A DNA stretch of 64,000 nucleotides from Nocardia transvalensis (lineage in GTDB: Bacteria; Actinomycetota; Actinomycetes; Mycobacteriales; Mycobacteriaceae), in contig NZ_JADLQQ010000014.1 in NCBI RefSeq assembly GCF_015477765.1, positions 147,643 through 211,642 of the forward strand, written 5' to 3'. The notes beneath the pieces were generated by a model. That model ran no database searches. It saw only the letters and a program-made list of their open reading frames with translations, and was not told where the DNA came from. Numbering within the stretch: position 1 is the stretch's first letter; every line of letters begins with the position of its first letter. Below, in pieces: positions 8,084-17,107 of this stretch. A program made the translations under genes and the position numbers.

Positions 8084-9844
8084 ATGGCAGAACAGCAAAC
8101 GGCCGTTTCCCGGAGAACCGTGCTCCGTGGGGTGGCGGTCGCGGGTGTAATGACCGCGGGCGCACTGACATTGCGCCCGGTGCGGGCGGCGGCCGATCCG
8201 GGCCGCCGTGTCGCGGTGTTCGGTGGCGGGGTGGCGGGCCTGACCGCCGCCCATGAACTGGCCGAACGCGGTTTCGACGTGACGGTCTACGAGCGGCGGG
8301 CGCTGGGCGGTAAGGCGCGCAGCATTCCCGTCCCCGGTTCGGGCCGCGACGGCCGACCGGACCTGCCCGGCGAGCACGGTTTCCGCTTCTTTCCCGGTTT
8401 CTACAAACACATTCCGGACACCATGCGGCGAATCCCTTTTCCGGGCAATGCCAATGGCGTCTGGGACAACCTCGTTCCGGCCGCCGAGGCGCGGTTCTCC
8501 CGCAGCGGCAGCGAGGACGTCGTATTGCCCATGGGCCGGGCCGGTGCGACCTGGTCGAGCGCCGATGATTTCCGCCAGACCGTCGGTTCGATGATCGCGA
8601 CGTCGACCAGGATGCCGATGACCGAGGCCCTGTACTTCGCGAACCGGCTGCTGGTGTTCAACACCAGCTGCGACGCCCGCCGCCTCGGGCAGTGGGAGAA
8701 CATGTCCTGGCGCGATTTCGTCGGCGCCCGCGGCCGTTCCGCGGAGTTCCGCGCGCTGATGTCGCGCACCCTGACCACCCTGCTGGTCGCCGCCAAGGAC
8801 GACCACGCCAGCACCCGCACCATCGGCAACATGGGTGAGCAGTTCCTCGGCAACCCGCTCGAGACGGGTAACGACGGACCGCTGGATCGGCTGCTGAACG
8901 GACCCACCAACGAGGCCTGGATCGATCCGTGGGTGAACCGCCTGCGACAGTTGGGCGTTCGATTCGACAGTGCCGAACTGCGCGGTTTGCAGGTGCGGGA
9001 CCGCCGAATTGCGGCCGGACACCTGGTGGACGGCAGCGGCGCCGCACGGTCGGTCGAGGCCGACTATTTCGTGCTGGCCGTTCCCATGGAGGTCGCACGG
9101 AGTCTGTGGACACCGGAAATCCTTGCCGTCCAACCGGAATTGGCGGCGATGGACCAGCTGGTGACCAATTGGATGACCGGCATCCAGTTCTACCTGCGCC
9201 GCCCGGCCGCCATTGCGCGCGGCCACACCGCCTATGTGGATTCGCCGTGGTCGCTCACCTCCATTGCGCAGAACCAATTCTGGTCTCGCGCAAAGCTTTC
9301 CGCGTACGGTGACGGCACCGTGCAGGACTGCCTGTCGGTCGACATCTCCGATTGGAACGTCCCCGGCATCCTGTTCGGTAAACCGGCCAAGGAATGCACC
9401 CACGACGAGATCGCCCGGGAGGTGTGGGCGCAGTTGCGGGCCCATCTCGACGGGCAGGCCGCGCTGCGCGAGGCGGATCTGCATTCCTGGTTCCTGGACT
9501 CCGGCATCGGCTGGGACGCCGCCCGGCGGCGCAATACCAATGCCGATCCGCTGCTGATCAACACCGCCGGTTCCTGGGCGGCCCGCCCGCAGGCGCACGG
9601 CGCGCTGGAAAATCTCTTCCTGGCCGGCGATTACGTGCGCACCAACGTGGATCTGGCCACCATGGAGGGCGCCAGCGAATCGGCGCGCACGGCGGTGAAT
9701 GCGGTGCTGGACGTCGCGGGGTCGAATGCCGAACGCTGTCGGCTGTTCCCGCTGTATCGAGCGCCGCAGCTGGAGCCGCTGCGCCAGCTGGACGCGGCCC
9801 GCTACGCCGCCGGACAACCGAACGTCTTCGACGTTCCGGTCTGA
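8084..9844 (+). CDS. TAT-exported FAD-dependent amine-oxidase-type oxidoreductase
   Basis: The 586-residue protein begins with a twin-arginine signal (SRRTVLRG then a hydrophobic stretch to about residue 32). A Rossmann FAD-binding motif (VAVFGGGVAGLTAAHELA, from about residue 43) and a C-terminal FAD motif (ENLFLAGDYVRTNVDLATME) follow. The fold is that of flavin amine oxidases and hydroxysqualene-dehydroxylase-like enzymes. The GAGGT before the ATG supports the start. Substrate unknown; export with bound flavin is inferred from the TAT motif. Confidence 0.82.
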   Translation: MAEQQTAVSRRTVLRGVAVAGVMTAGALTLRPVRAAADPGRRVAVFGGGVAGLTAAHELAERGFDVTVYERRALGGKARSIPVPGSGRDGRPDLPGEHGFRFFPGFYKHIPDTMRRIPFPGNANGVWDNLVPAAEARFSRSGSEDVVLPMGRAGATWSSADDFRQTVGSMIATSTRMPMTEALYFANRLLVFNTSCDARRLGQWENMSWRDFVGARGRSAEFRALMSRTLTTLLVAAKDDHASTRTIGNMGEQFLGNPLETGNDGPLDRLLNGPTNEAWIDPWVNRLRQLGVRFDSAELRGLQVRDRRIAAGHLVDGSGAARSVEADYFVLAVPMEVARSLWTPEILAVQPELAAMDQLVTNWMTGIQFYLRRPAAIARGHTAYVDSPWSLTSIAQNQFWSRAKLSAYGDGTVQDCLSVDISDWNVPGILFGKPAKECTHDEIAREVWAQLRAHLDGQAALREADLHSWFLDSGIGWDAARRRNTNADPLLINTAGSWAARPQAHGALENLFLAGDYVRTNVDLATMEGASESARTAVNAVLDVAGSNAERCRLFPLYRAPQLEPLRQLDAARYAAGQPNVFDVPV

Positions 9845-9864
9845 GGAAGTAAGACGTTTGGCCT

Positions 9865-10163
9865 GCCACCAGCGACGCCGACGGCAATTGCGATGCCTCG
9901 CCGAAGGGCGATCCCGCCGGTTTCGTGAAGGTGCTCGACGATACGACCATCGCCATCCCGGAGCGCCCGGGCAACAGGCGTGCCGACGGCTATGCGCCAA
10001 GGCGTTCCTGCGCAGCGATCTCTGGCGGCCGGAACGCTGGCCCGAGGACCGCCTGCCCAGCACTGCCTGCCTGGTCAAAGAGGTGCAGACCAAGGTCACC
10101 GAGTCGGTGGAGCAGCTGGAGGCCTACTGCGCTCCGGAGAATTATCAGAAGATGCTCTATTGA
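9865..10163 (+). pseudogene. Internally deleted pyridoxamine-5'-phosphate-oxidase-fold protein (MSMEG_1061-like)
   Basis: Two parts of one protein lie in different frames. The first (9865 to about 9995) encodes CDASPKGDPAGFVKVLDD and IAIPERPGNRRADG, which belong to the N-terminal half of flavin PPOX-fold proteins. The second (about 9992-10163) encodes CAKAFLRSDLWRPERW and a complete C-terminus ending in QKMLY. The middle, about 60-80 residues in relatives I recall, is missing and the join shifts the frame. There is no start codon. It is a decayed gene. Confidence 0.72.
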
Positions 10164-10224
10164 TGTGGTGTGCGCCGCACGAGCGGGGGGAGTGGGCGAT
10201 CGGGCGACCACATAAACTCGCGTC

Positions 10225-11463
10225 GTGGCAGACATCTCGGTGCGTGGGCGGCTGGCGCTGCGAGCGGCGGCAGCAGCGTCGTGGGCCTCGCAGAAGGCGG
10301 GGCGCGGTAAGGGGTCGATGATCGGCGGGCTGATCGCGCTGCGGATCGATCCCACGATCATGACCCAGCTGGGCCGCGACCGGCGCACCGTGCTGGTGAC
10401 CGGCACCAACGGCAAATCCACCACCACCCGAATGACCGCCGCCGCCCTCGGCACGCTGGGGCGGGTCGCGACCCAGGCCGACGGCGCCAATATGGACGCG
10501 GGTATCGTCGCCGCGCTCAGCGCGCACCGGGCCGCGCCGCTGGCCGCCATCGAGGTCGACGAACTGCATCTGCCCCACGTCAGCGACGCGCTGAATCCCG
10601 CGGCGGTGGTGCTGCTGAATCTGAGCCGCGACCAGCTGGACCGGGTCGGCGAGATCAACATGATCGAACGCAAGCTGCGCGCGGGCATGGCCCGCCATCC
10701 CGATACCGTGCTGATCGCCAACTGCGACGACGTGCTGGTCACCTCCATCGCCTACGACCACCCCAATGTCGTGTGGGTGGCCGCCGGGAGCGGCTGGTCG
10801 CTGGACGCCACCAGCTGCCCGCGCAGCGGCGAACCGATCGTGTGGGACGGGGCGCACTGGCGCAGTACGGGCGCGGACTTCCAGCGCCCGGAACCGGACT
10901 GGTGGGTGGACGAGGAATTCCTGTACGGGCCCGACGGGGCGAAACTGCCGCTGCACCTTGCCCTTCCGGGGCGGGCCAACCGCGGCAACGCGGCGCAGGC
11001 GGTGGCGGCGGCGGTGGCCTTGGGTGCCGAGCCGCAGGCGGCCGTGGATGCGGCGGGGACGGTCCGCGAGATCGCGGGCCGGTACCGGACGGTCCAGGTG
11101 GGTGAGCATTCGGCGCGGCTGCTGCTGGCGAAGAATCCGGCGGGCTGGCAGGAGGCGCTGTCGATGATCGACCCGGCCGCAACGGGTTTGGTGATCGCGG
11201 TGAACGGTCAGGTGCCCGACGGCGAGGACCTGTCGTGGCTGTGGGATGTGCGATTCGAGCATTTCGAGGGCACCCAGGTGGTCGCCTCCGGTGAGCGCGC
11301 CACCGATCTGGCCGTGCGCCTGACCTACGCCGGCGTCGACCACACCACGGTGGCGAACCCGTTGCGCGCCATCGCCTCCTGTCCCCCCGGCCGGGTGGAG
11401 GTGCTGGCCAACTACACCGCATTCCGGGACCTGAACCGCGATCTGGAGAGTGTGCAGGCATGA
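10225..11463 (+). CDS. murT: Lipid II isoglutaminyl synthase, Mur-ligase-like subunit MurT
   Basis: MurT activates the D-glutamate carboxylate of lipid II so that GatD-derived ammonia can convert it to isoglutamine. The 412-residue protein has the Mur-ligase P-loop VTGTNGKSTTTRM (about 57-69), the central ATPase domain and a DUF1727-like C-terminus. The next gene, gatD, overlaps by four bases. Around residue 198 only one Cys of the CxxC pairs known from staphylococcal MurT remains (SCPRSGEPIVW), so the zinc ribbon appears lost. The start is GTG at 10225. Confidence 0.92.
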   Translation: MADISVRGRLALRAAAAASWASQKAGRGKGSMIGGLIALRIDPTIMTQLGRDRRTVLVTGTNGKSTTTRMTAAALGTLGRVATQADGANMDAGIVAALSAHRAAPLAAIEVDELHLPHVSDALNPAAVVLLNLSRDQLDRVGEINMIERKLRAGMARHPDTVLIANCDDVLVTSIAYDHPNVVWVAAGSGWSLDATSCPRSGEPIVWDGAHWRSTGADFQRPEPDWWVDEEFLYGPDGAKLPLHLALPGRANRGNAAQAVAAAVALGAEPQAAVDAAGTVREIAGRYRTVQVGEHSARLLLAKNPAGWQEALSMIDPAATGLVIAVNGQVPDGEDLSWLWDVRFEHFEGTQVVASGERATDLAVRLTYAGVDHTTVANPLRAIASCPPGRVEVLANYTAFRDLNRDLESVQA

Positions 11464-12170
11464 GCGAGTCGACCGTGCGGATCGGGCTGGTGCTGCCCGA
11501 CGTCATGGGCACCTACGGTGACGGCGGCAACGCGGTGGTGCTGCGGCAGCGGCTGCGCCTGCGCGGCTACGACGCCGAGATCGTCGAGATCACGCTGAGC
11601 GATCCGGTGCCGGAGTCGCTGGACATCTACACCCTCGGCGGTGCGGAGGATTCGGCGCAGCGGCTGGCCACCCGGCACCTGCAGCGGTATCCCGGTATGC
11701 AGCGCGCGGCCGCGAAAGGCGCTCCGGTGCTGGCGATCTGCGCCGCGATCCAGGTGCTCGGGCACTGGTACGAGACCTCCGGCGGCGAACGCGTCGACGG
11801 TGTCGGACTCATCGACGTCACCACCTCCCCGCAGGCCAAGCGCGCCATCGGCGAGGTCGCCACGACTCCGCTCATCCCCGGCCTGTCCCAGGCCCTCACG
11901 GGTTTCGAAAACCACCGCGGCGGAACGAAACTCGGCGGAGATGCCACCGGCCTGGCCAAGGTGACCCGCGGCGTCGGCAACGGCGTCGGCGACGGACTGG
12001 AAGGCGTCGTGCAGGGTTCGGCGATCGGCACCTACATGCACGGCCCCGCCCTGGCCCGCAATCCCGAACTCGCCGACTACTTGCTCCAGCGCGCCCTCGG
12101 CGTCGATGAACTGTCCCCCCTGCACCTCCCCGAGGTCGACCAACTCCGCCGCGAACGCCTGCGCGCGTGA
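11460..12170 (+). CDS. gatD: Lipid II isoglutaminyl synthase, glutamine amidotransferase subunit GatD
   Basis: This 236-residue class I glutaminase-like protein supplies ammonia from glutamine to MurT for amidation of peptidoglycan stem peptides. The nucleophile is Cys94 in AICAAIQVLG and the catalytic His is His194 in GTYMHGPALARN; both match positions known for GatD. ATGA overlap with murT indicates translational coupling and a fixed stoichiometry of the complex. The last codon is followed by a TGA that begins a palindrome. Confidence 0.93.
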   Translation: MSESTVRIGLVLPDVMGTYGDGGNAVVLRQRLRLRGYDAEIVEITLSDPVPESLDIYTLGGAEDSAQRLATRHLQRYPGMQRAAAKGAPVLAICAAIQVLGHWYETSGGERVDGVGLIDVTTSPQAKRAIGEVATTPLIPGLSQALTGFENHRGGTKLGGDATGLAKVTRGVGNGVGDGLEGVVQGSAIGTYMHGPALARNPELADYLLQRALGVDELSPLHLPEVDQLRRERLRA

Positions 12171-12192
12171 TCCCGGCGAAAACATGCCGGGA
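12171..12192. terminator. Palindrome directly after the gatD stop
   Basis: TCCCGGC (12171-12177) pairs with GCCGGGA (12186-12192) across an 8-base loop, starting at the first base after the stop codon. It belongs to the same family as the elements after the oxidase gene at 14030 and after asd. Confidence 0.5.
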
Positions 12193-12285
12193 ACAAATGA
12201 GGGGGAGACGCCGGAACAAATGAGGGGGGAGGTGCCGGGAACAAAAGAAGAGGGGGAGACGTCGGGAACGGGGGGAGGGGGAGAC
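12186..12285. repeat. Imperfect ~24-bp tandem repeat after gatD
   Basis: Four degenerate units of about 21-27 bases share GCCGGGAACAAATGAGGGGGAGAC. The right half of the preceding palindrome (GCCGGGA) heads each unit, so the array seems to be amplified half-palindromes. The rest of the gap to 12410 holds no recognised gene; a GAGGTGG ribosome-binding site precedes the next start. Confidence 0.65.
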
Positions 12286-12410
12286 CCTCTGGCTCGTCTT
12301 ATAGCAGAACGCTATTCGTGAGATGTGACAGGTGTGGCGGATCTGTTGAGGGGGTGGGGTGCGGGCCGGTAGTCTCGCGCGCGGCCATGCGTGGATGAGG
12401 GAGGTGGCCG

Positions 12411-14030
12411 GTGCGCAGACGCGCCTTGCTGAAGGCCGCCGGAGCGGCGGCGCTGTTGGGTGCGGCGAGCACGGGATTCGGCCGCGGGTCGGCCTCGGCC
12501 GACATCGTGTGGAATGAGTTGTTCCGGAACTGGGTGCCCGAGATCTTCGCGCCGCTGCCGGATCCTCCGGAGCACACCGAGGCCGTCATCGTCGGGTCGG
12601 GTTTCGGCGCGGCGGTGACCGCGCTGCGGCTGGCCGAGGCGGGCGTGCCGAATACCGTCCTGGAGCGCGGGTCGCGCTGGCCCAACGATCCGTGGCGGGA
12701 GATCTTCACCGGCGACGATCTGCCCGACGGGCGCGGCTTCTGGCATCGCACCAGCTTCACCGGTGTCACCAAGGTGCCCATGCATTTCGCCGACTTCGGC
12801 GGCGTCCTCGACGTCACCGAACTGCGCGGCATCGATGTCTGGCGTGCGGCGGCGGTGGGCGGGGGATCGATCGTCTTCACCGGCGCCATGCCCGTTCCCG
12901 AACGCCGGTTCTTCGACGAAATCTTCCGCGGCACAGTCGATTTCGATGAACTGGACCGCATCTACTATCCGCGGGTACGGCAGATGCTGCGGCTGAGCCC
13001 GATGCCGCCCGACGTCTACGGCTCGGCGCCGTTCACCCACTCCCGGATGTGGGACGAGCAGGTGCGCAGGGCCGGATACCAGCCGCAGGCCAACGATTCC
13101 ATCTTCAACTGGGATGTCGTGCGCGGCGAATTGGCCGGTGCCACCAGGCCGTCGGCCACCGTCGGGCGCAGCAATCTGGGCAACTCCAACGGCGCGAAAT
13201 TCGATCTCAACCAGAACTATCTGAAATACGCCGAGGCCACCGGCAAGTCGCGGATATACCCGGGGCATCGGGTGGATGCGATCGGGCAGGATTCGAGCGG
13301 CCGCTACGTGGTCTCGGTGACCAAGCTCGATCCGACCGGCGCGGTCCTGGCCACGCGGACCCTGACCTGCGACAAGCTATTCCTCGGCGCGGGATCGGTC
13401 GGCACCTCCGATCTGCTGGTCACCGCGCAGGCCACCGGCGCGCTGCCGCATCTCAACGAGCACGTCGGCGACGGCTGGGGCACCAACGGCGATGTGGTGC
13501 TCGGCCGCGGGGAGAGTGCGCTGGCCGGTCTGGGGCAGGGCGTCCCCAGTGCCAGCCGCATCTTCGACGACTCCGGCATGCCGCTGACCCTGGAGAGCTG
13601 GTACCTCCCGGGATTCCCGTTCGAAACCGGTGCGCTGGCGTCGCTGGGCATGGTCCTCGACCCGACCCGGGCCCGCTTCACCTACGACCCGGCCCGCAAG
13701 GGCGCGACACTGACCTGGCCGAGGCAGGCCCAGGATCGGGTTGTCGCGGCCTGCCGTGCGGTCGATCGCCGCATCGCCGAGCGAGCTGGGTCCCTGTTCG
13801 ACTACGCCCCGCTGGGCTACGACGCCAACGCCGTCTTCACCGCCCATCCCCTGGGCGGCGCGGTCCTCGGCCGGGCCACCGACAACTACGGCCGGGTCAT
13901 CGGCCACCCCGGCCTCTACGTCATGGACGGCGCCGCGATCCCCGGCAGCACCGGCGCGGTGAACCCCTCGCTGACCATCACCGCCCTGGCCGAGCGGAAT
14001 ATCGAGGCGATCATCCGCGCGGGCCACTGA
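12411..14030 (+). CDS. GMC-family cholesterol-oxidase-like enzyme, exported
   Basis: The 539-residue protein starts with a probable TAT/Sec signal (MRRRALLKAAGAAALLGAA). The FAD-binding motif AVIVGSGFGAAVTALRLAEAG begins near residue 58. The C-terminus has HPLGGAVLGRATDNYGR and GAVNPSLTITALAERN, matching the motifs with the catalytic His and Asn of class I (non-covalent) cholesterol oxidases. Such enzymes oxidise and isomerise cholesterol to cholest-4-en-3-one outside the cell. Sterol activity is inferred from these motifs. The start is GTG with GAGGTGG upstream. Confidence 0.82.
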   Translation: MRRRALLKAAGAAALLGAASTGFGRGSASADIVWNELFRNWVPEIFAPLPDPPEHTEAVIVGSGFGAAVTALRLAEAGVPNTVLERGSRWPNDPWREIFTGDDLPDGRGFWHRTSFTGVTKVPMHFADFGGVLDVTELRGIDVWRAAAVGGGSIVFTGAMPVPERRFFDEIFRGTVDFDELDRIYYPRVRQMLRLSPMPPDVYGSAPFTHSRMWDEQVRRAGYQPQANDSIFNWDVVRGELAGATRPSATVGRSNLGNSNGAKFDLNQNYLKYAEATGKSRIYPGHRVDAIGQDSSGRYVVSVTKLDPTGAVLATRTLTCDKLFLGAGSVGTSDLLVTAQATGALPHLNEHVGDGWGTNGDVVLGRGESALAGLGQGVPSASRIFDDSGMPLTLESWYLPGFPFETGALASLGMVLDPTRARFTYDPARKGATLTWPRQAQDRVVAACRAVDRRIAERAGSLFDYAPLGYDANAVFTAHPLGGAVLGRATDNYGRVIGHPGLYVMDGAAIPGSTGAVNPSLTITALAERNIEAIIRAGH

Positions 14031-14056
14031 TCCCGGCCAACAGCATGCCGGGATCA
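14028..14056. terminator. Palindrome overlapping the oxidase stop codon
   Basis: TGATCCCGGC (14028-14037), which includes the TGA stop, pairs with GCCGGGATCA (14047-14056). A further copy of the right half (GCATGCCGGGATCAGAGG) follows at about 14066-14084. No T tract is present. Confidence 0.55.
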
Positions 14057-14167
14057 GAGGTCGGGGCATGCCGGGATCAGAGGGCTCCCCATTCCCCGTC
14101 GCCACGGCCCCCAGGCCGGGGCGACGGGGACCTATTACCCTCGGCGGAATCGTTCGAGGTGAAAGGG

Positions 14168-14989
14168 ATGGCCGTGTCGGAGTACCGCAGTGTGGCGGCG
14201 CCGGAGGTCGAGGAGTATCCGCGCAAGCCACCGGCGTTGTGGACCGATTTCGTGATGCTGGCGCTGGCGGTGGCGTCGGTGGTGCTGCTGGTCTGGATCA
14301 CGTTCTTTCCGGTCGGGCCGACGGCGATGCGGTGGATCGTCATCGCCGACTACACGATCTGCGCGGTCTTCGCCGCGGAGTTCCTGTGGCGGTGGCGGCG
14401 ATCGGACTGGTCGTGGTCGTTCCCGTTCGTGTACTGGTACGAGGTCCTGGGCATGATCCCCGTGACCAGCCCGTTCTTCCGCGGATTCCGGCTGCTGCGG
14501 ATGGTGGTCATCATCGTGCGGCTGGCCCGCGTCGCCGACCGCGCCTTCGGCGACCGGGTGACCGCGGCGGTGTTGAACCGATCGATCGGCACGGTCGTGG
14601 AGACCATCAAGCGCCCGGTGACGATGGCCGTGCTGGAAGAGGTGGCGCAGGTGCTGCGCACCGGCCACTACACCCGCAATATCGCGGCCGCGCTGGAGGA
14701 GAACCGGGACGAACTCGACGCGATGATCGTGGAGCTGATCAAGAACGATCCGCAGATGGGCCGGGTGCGCTACCTGCCGTTCCACGAGGACGTCATCCGC
14801 GGAATCGCCAACACCAGCTTCCGCATCCTCTTCCAGGCCCTCGCCGACCCGCGCATCGACGAACTCATCGGTGACGTCCTGCGGGAGAACGTCAATCAGA
14901 TGCGCATCGCCATGCGCGACGGCGTGCGGGTCCCGGAGTCGGTGGACCACAAGGAGGTTCCGCCGATCAGTGAGCCTCGCCGTGCCTGA
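14168..14989 (+). CDS. Voltage-sensor-like ion transporter family membrane protein
   Basis: The 273-residue protein has four hydrophobic segments in residues 25-120. The last carries regularly spaced arginines (FRLLRMVVIIVRLARVADRAF) like an S4 voltage sensor. The C-terminal half is soluble and helical, and no pore loop is seen. It resembles short actinobacterial ion transporter proteins of unknown function. The longer open frame upstream is shadow of the oxidase gene; the ATG at 14168 follows GAAAGGG. Its end overlaps the convergent ltrA-like gene by 23 bases. Confidence 0.65.
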   Translation: MAVSEYRSVAAPEVEEYPRKPPALWTDFVMLALAVASVVLLVWITFFPVGPTAMRWIVIADYTICAVFAAEFLWRWRRSDWSWSFPFVYWYEVLGMIPVTSPFFRGFRLLRMVVIIVRLARVADRAFGDRVTAAVLNRSIGTVVETIKRPVTMAVLEEVAQVLRTGHYTRNIAAALEENRDELDAMIVELIKNDPQMGRVRYLPFHEDVIRGIANTSFRILFQALADPRIDELIGDVLRENVNQMRIAMRDGVRVPESVDHKEVPPISEPRRA

Positions 14990-16178
14990 TGGCCTCGCGC
15001 GGCTCGGCGTAGCGCACCACCTCCCAGACGATCAGCGCGAGCAGCACCGCGCACAGCAGTGCCAGCGCGGCCATCGCGGGCAGATTCGATGCGACGGGGA
15101 TCAGCGCGACCAGGACCACGGCCGTGAGCACCCGCGGCCACAGCAGCACCCCGGTGGCGTACTGCCGGAATCCCACCAGCGCGATCAGATACAGCACCAC
15201 GCCGCCGTACAGCGCGAACAGCGGAATCCCCTGCAATCGGTCGTGCAGGGTGTGGTCGGCGCCGCCGCCCAGATAGTTCAACACCTTCTTCAGGCCCAGC
15301 GACAGCGCGATGATGCCGACGACCATCGGGAAATGCCAGTAGGTGTAGCAGTTCCGCGCGATCTGGACGCGCCGCTCCCCGCGGGCCTGCTGTAGCGCGT
15401 GTTCCACCACCGTCGCGCCCACATCGAAGTACGCCCACCACAGCAGTGCCGAAACCGCCAGGGCCAGCAGCGCTCCCACGGCGATCGGCCAGGAGATGGG
15501 CAGACCGGCGACGCCGACACCGATGGAGACGATGGATTCGCCCAGCGCCACTATCACGATCAGCCCGTGCCGCTCGGCGAAGTGCCCGGCCGAGTTCAGC
15601 CGCCAGTCGTTGCCCGCGAACAGCGTCCACACCATGTCACCGGCAATGGCGGCGATCCACAACCAGATCTGGGCCGTGCCGGAGTTCAGCGCCGCGATGA
15701 TCAGCAGCACCGTCCCGATCGTGATCGACCCCGCGGCCCACCGGGTCACCTGCCCGCGCAACTGGGTGTCCTCGGTACTCGCCAGCCAGAACACGATCAG
15801 ATGCACGATCCGGATCACCAGATATCCGATCGCGAACACCAGCGGCGCATACCAGCCACCGGGCAGGTCGTGGAATGCCTCGGGAATGGCGAGGGCCATG
15901 ATCAGCGCCGCGCCCATGGCCACGAACAAGGCCACCCGCGCGATGCCCTCGTCGGCCTTGATCACATTGCCCAGCCACGCATAGGCGATCCACACCCACC
16001 ACATGACCGCGAGCACCAGGAACGCGCGGAGCAGATTCGCTGCGGTGGTCTCGTGCGCGGCCAGATCGGTGACCTGCGTGAAGGCGAACACCAGCACGAG
16101 ATCGAAGAACAGTTCGAGCTGCGTCACCGAAGCGTTCTCGGAAACGGCCTGCAGGCGCGAACGTCCGACACCGGTCAT
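14967..16178 (-). CDS. Low-temperature-requirement A (LtrA) family membrane protein
   Basis: The 403-residue product has about ten to twelve membrane segments. The LtrA signature near the start (VTQLELFFDLVLVFAFTQVT) is present, as are WVWIAYAWLGN, HFAERHGLIVIVALGES and YTYWHFPMVVGIIALSLG. The family was named for a Listeria cold-growth phenotype; its biochemical role is unknown. A GTG two codons upstream is an alternative start. Convergent overlap with the preceding gene may affect expression of both. Confidence 0.88.
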   Translation of the reverse strand: MTGVGRSRLQAVSENASVTQLELFFDLVLVFAFTQVTDLAAHETTAANLLRAFLVLAVMWWVWIAYAWLGNVIKADEGIARVALFVAMGAALIMALAIPEAFHDLPGGWYAPLVFAIGYLVIRIVHLIVFWLASTEDTQLRGQVTRWAAGSITIGTVLLIIAALNSGTAQIWLWIAAIAGDMVWTLFAGNDWRLNSAGHFAERHGLIVIVALGESIVSIGVGVAGLPISWPIAVGALLALAVSALLWWAYFDVGATVVEHALQQARGERRVQIARNCYTYWHFPMVVGIIALSLGLKKVLNYLGGGADHTLHDRLQGIPLFALYGGVVLYLIALVGFRQYATGVLLWPRVLTAVVLVALIPVASNLPAMAALALLCAVLLALIVWEVVRYAEPREAIRHGEAH

Positions 16179-16230
16179 GGACACATCGTGACAGCAGTCG
16201 GCGCCACTGGCGCGTCATGCGGCCGGGGTG

Positions 16231-16686
16231 TCAGCCTACGTTGTAGTTTTCGAACCGAAATTTCTCGATGAACTCGATGAGATTCTGCACCGCCTCGTCA
16301 TTGACGCGATTGAGCGTGCGCTTCATCAGAATCCCCGGAACCGGGATCGGTAAATGCACTTCCGTGTGGTACCAGACCTCGGTGCCGTCGTCGGTTTCCT
16401 CGATCTCGAACCAGCCCTTGCCGCCCCCGCCGGCGCCGCTTTCGACGACCTCCCAGGCGATACGGTAGGTGCCGCAGTCGTATTCGAGGACCTGCCGATC
16501 CGAGTTGCCCATCGGGGTCACCGTCGCGTACACCCGCTTGGGCCGACCGTAGTCGTCGCGGGTCGCGACGCGCACATCCTTGTGCCACGGTGACCATTCC
16601 GGGATCCGCTCGATCGCTAGCAACGCCTCCATGACCTGCTCGGGATGGACGTCGACAAGAAATCGGTGGTCGGTCTTCGTGCGCAT
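16231..16686 (-). CDS. SRPBCC-family (START-like) protein
   Basis: The 151-residue protein has the polyketide-cyclase/START fold pattern: DHRFLVDVHPEQVMEALLAI at the N-terminus, alternating strands such as VWYHTEVHLPIPVPGILMKR, and a C-terminal amphipathic helix (LIEFIEKF). Such proteins bind hydrophobic ligands in a cavity; the ligand is unknown. The ATG at 16686 has GGAGGA just upstream. The longer open frame upstream lacks coding character. Confidence 0.8.
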   Translation of the reverse strand: MRTKTDHRFLVDVHPEQVMEALLAIERIPEWSPWHKDVRVATRDDYGRPKRVYATVTPMGNSDRQVLEYDCGTYRIAWEVVESGAGGGGKGWFEIEETDDGTEVWYHTEVHLPIPVPGILMKRTLNRVNDEAVQNLIEFIEKFRFENYNVG

Positions 16687-16876
16687 GCTGTGTCCTCCAC
16701 CCCCCGAATCGTTACACGCCCGATTGTCTCCAGCGTCACAACGCCACGTCAACCGTGTGGTTTGTTTCACAGTAGTGTATGTACCGTCCAGTCCGCCCCG
16801 AATTGTGCAGTCTGACAGCCGATTCGCCCGGCACTGTGCCGGTCCGAAAATTTCGCGGGTTGTCCCACCGAAATAT

Positions 16877-17059
16877 TCAGCGCGGCCGGACTTCCCAGTC
16901 CGGACCGGGGAAGACCAGGCTTTCGTGCCCGTCGTCGAACCGGACCACGTACGGCGGCGCGCCGTCTTCACCGCGCACCTCGAGGATCTCCCCGGTTCGT
17001 TCTCGGAGTCCTACCGCATGGGTGTGGACGAGTAGTTGGTCACCAACATTCGCGCGCAT
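16877..17059 (-). CDS. DUF1918 domain protein
   Basis: This 60-residue protein matches DUF1918: MRANVGDQLLVHTHAVG, then RTGEILEVRGEDGAPPYVVR and a FPGPDWEV end. The family is a small beta-barrel widespread in actinobacteria; function is unknown. It is transcribed leftward between an SRPBCC gene and a TetR gene. Confidence 0.85.
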   Translation of the reverse strand: MRANVGDQLLVHTHAVGLRERTGEILEVRGEDGAPPYVVRFDDGHESLVFPGPDWEVRPR

Positions 17060-17107
17060 GACCGAATTATCCGCCGGGAGTGACTTGCATCACAAGACGG
17101 TCGAGTG

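Noticed and set aside
8051..10099. Leftward frame of 682 codons opposite the FAD oxidoreductase gene
   Set aside because: No domain or ribosome-binding site; it crosses a pseudogene and gene boundaries. Shadow.
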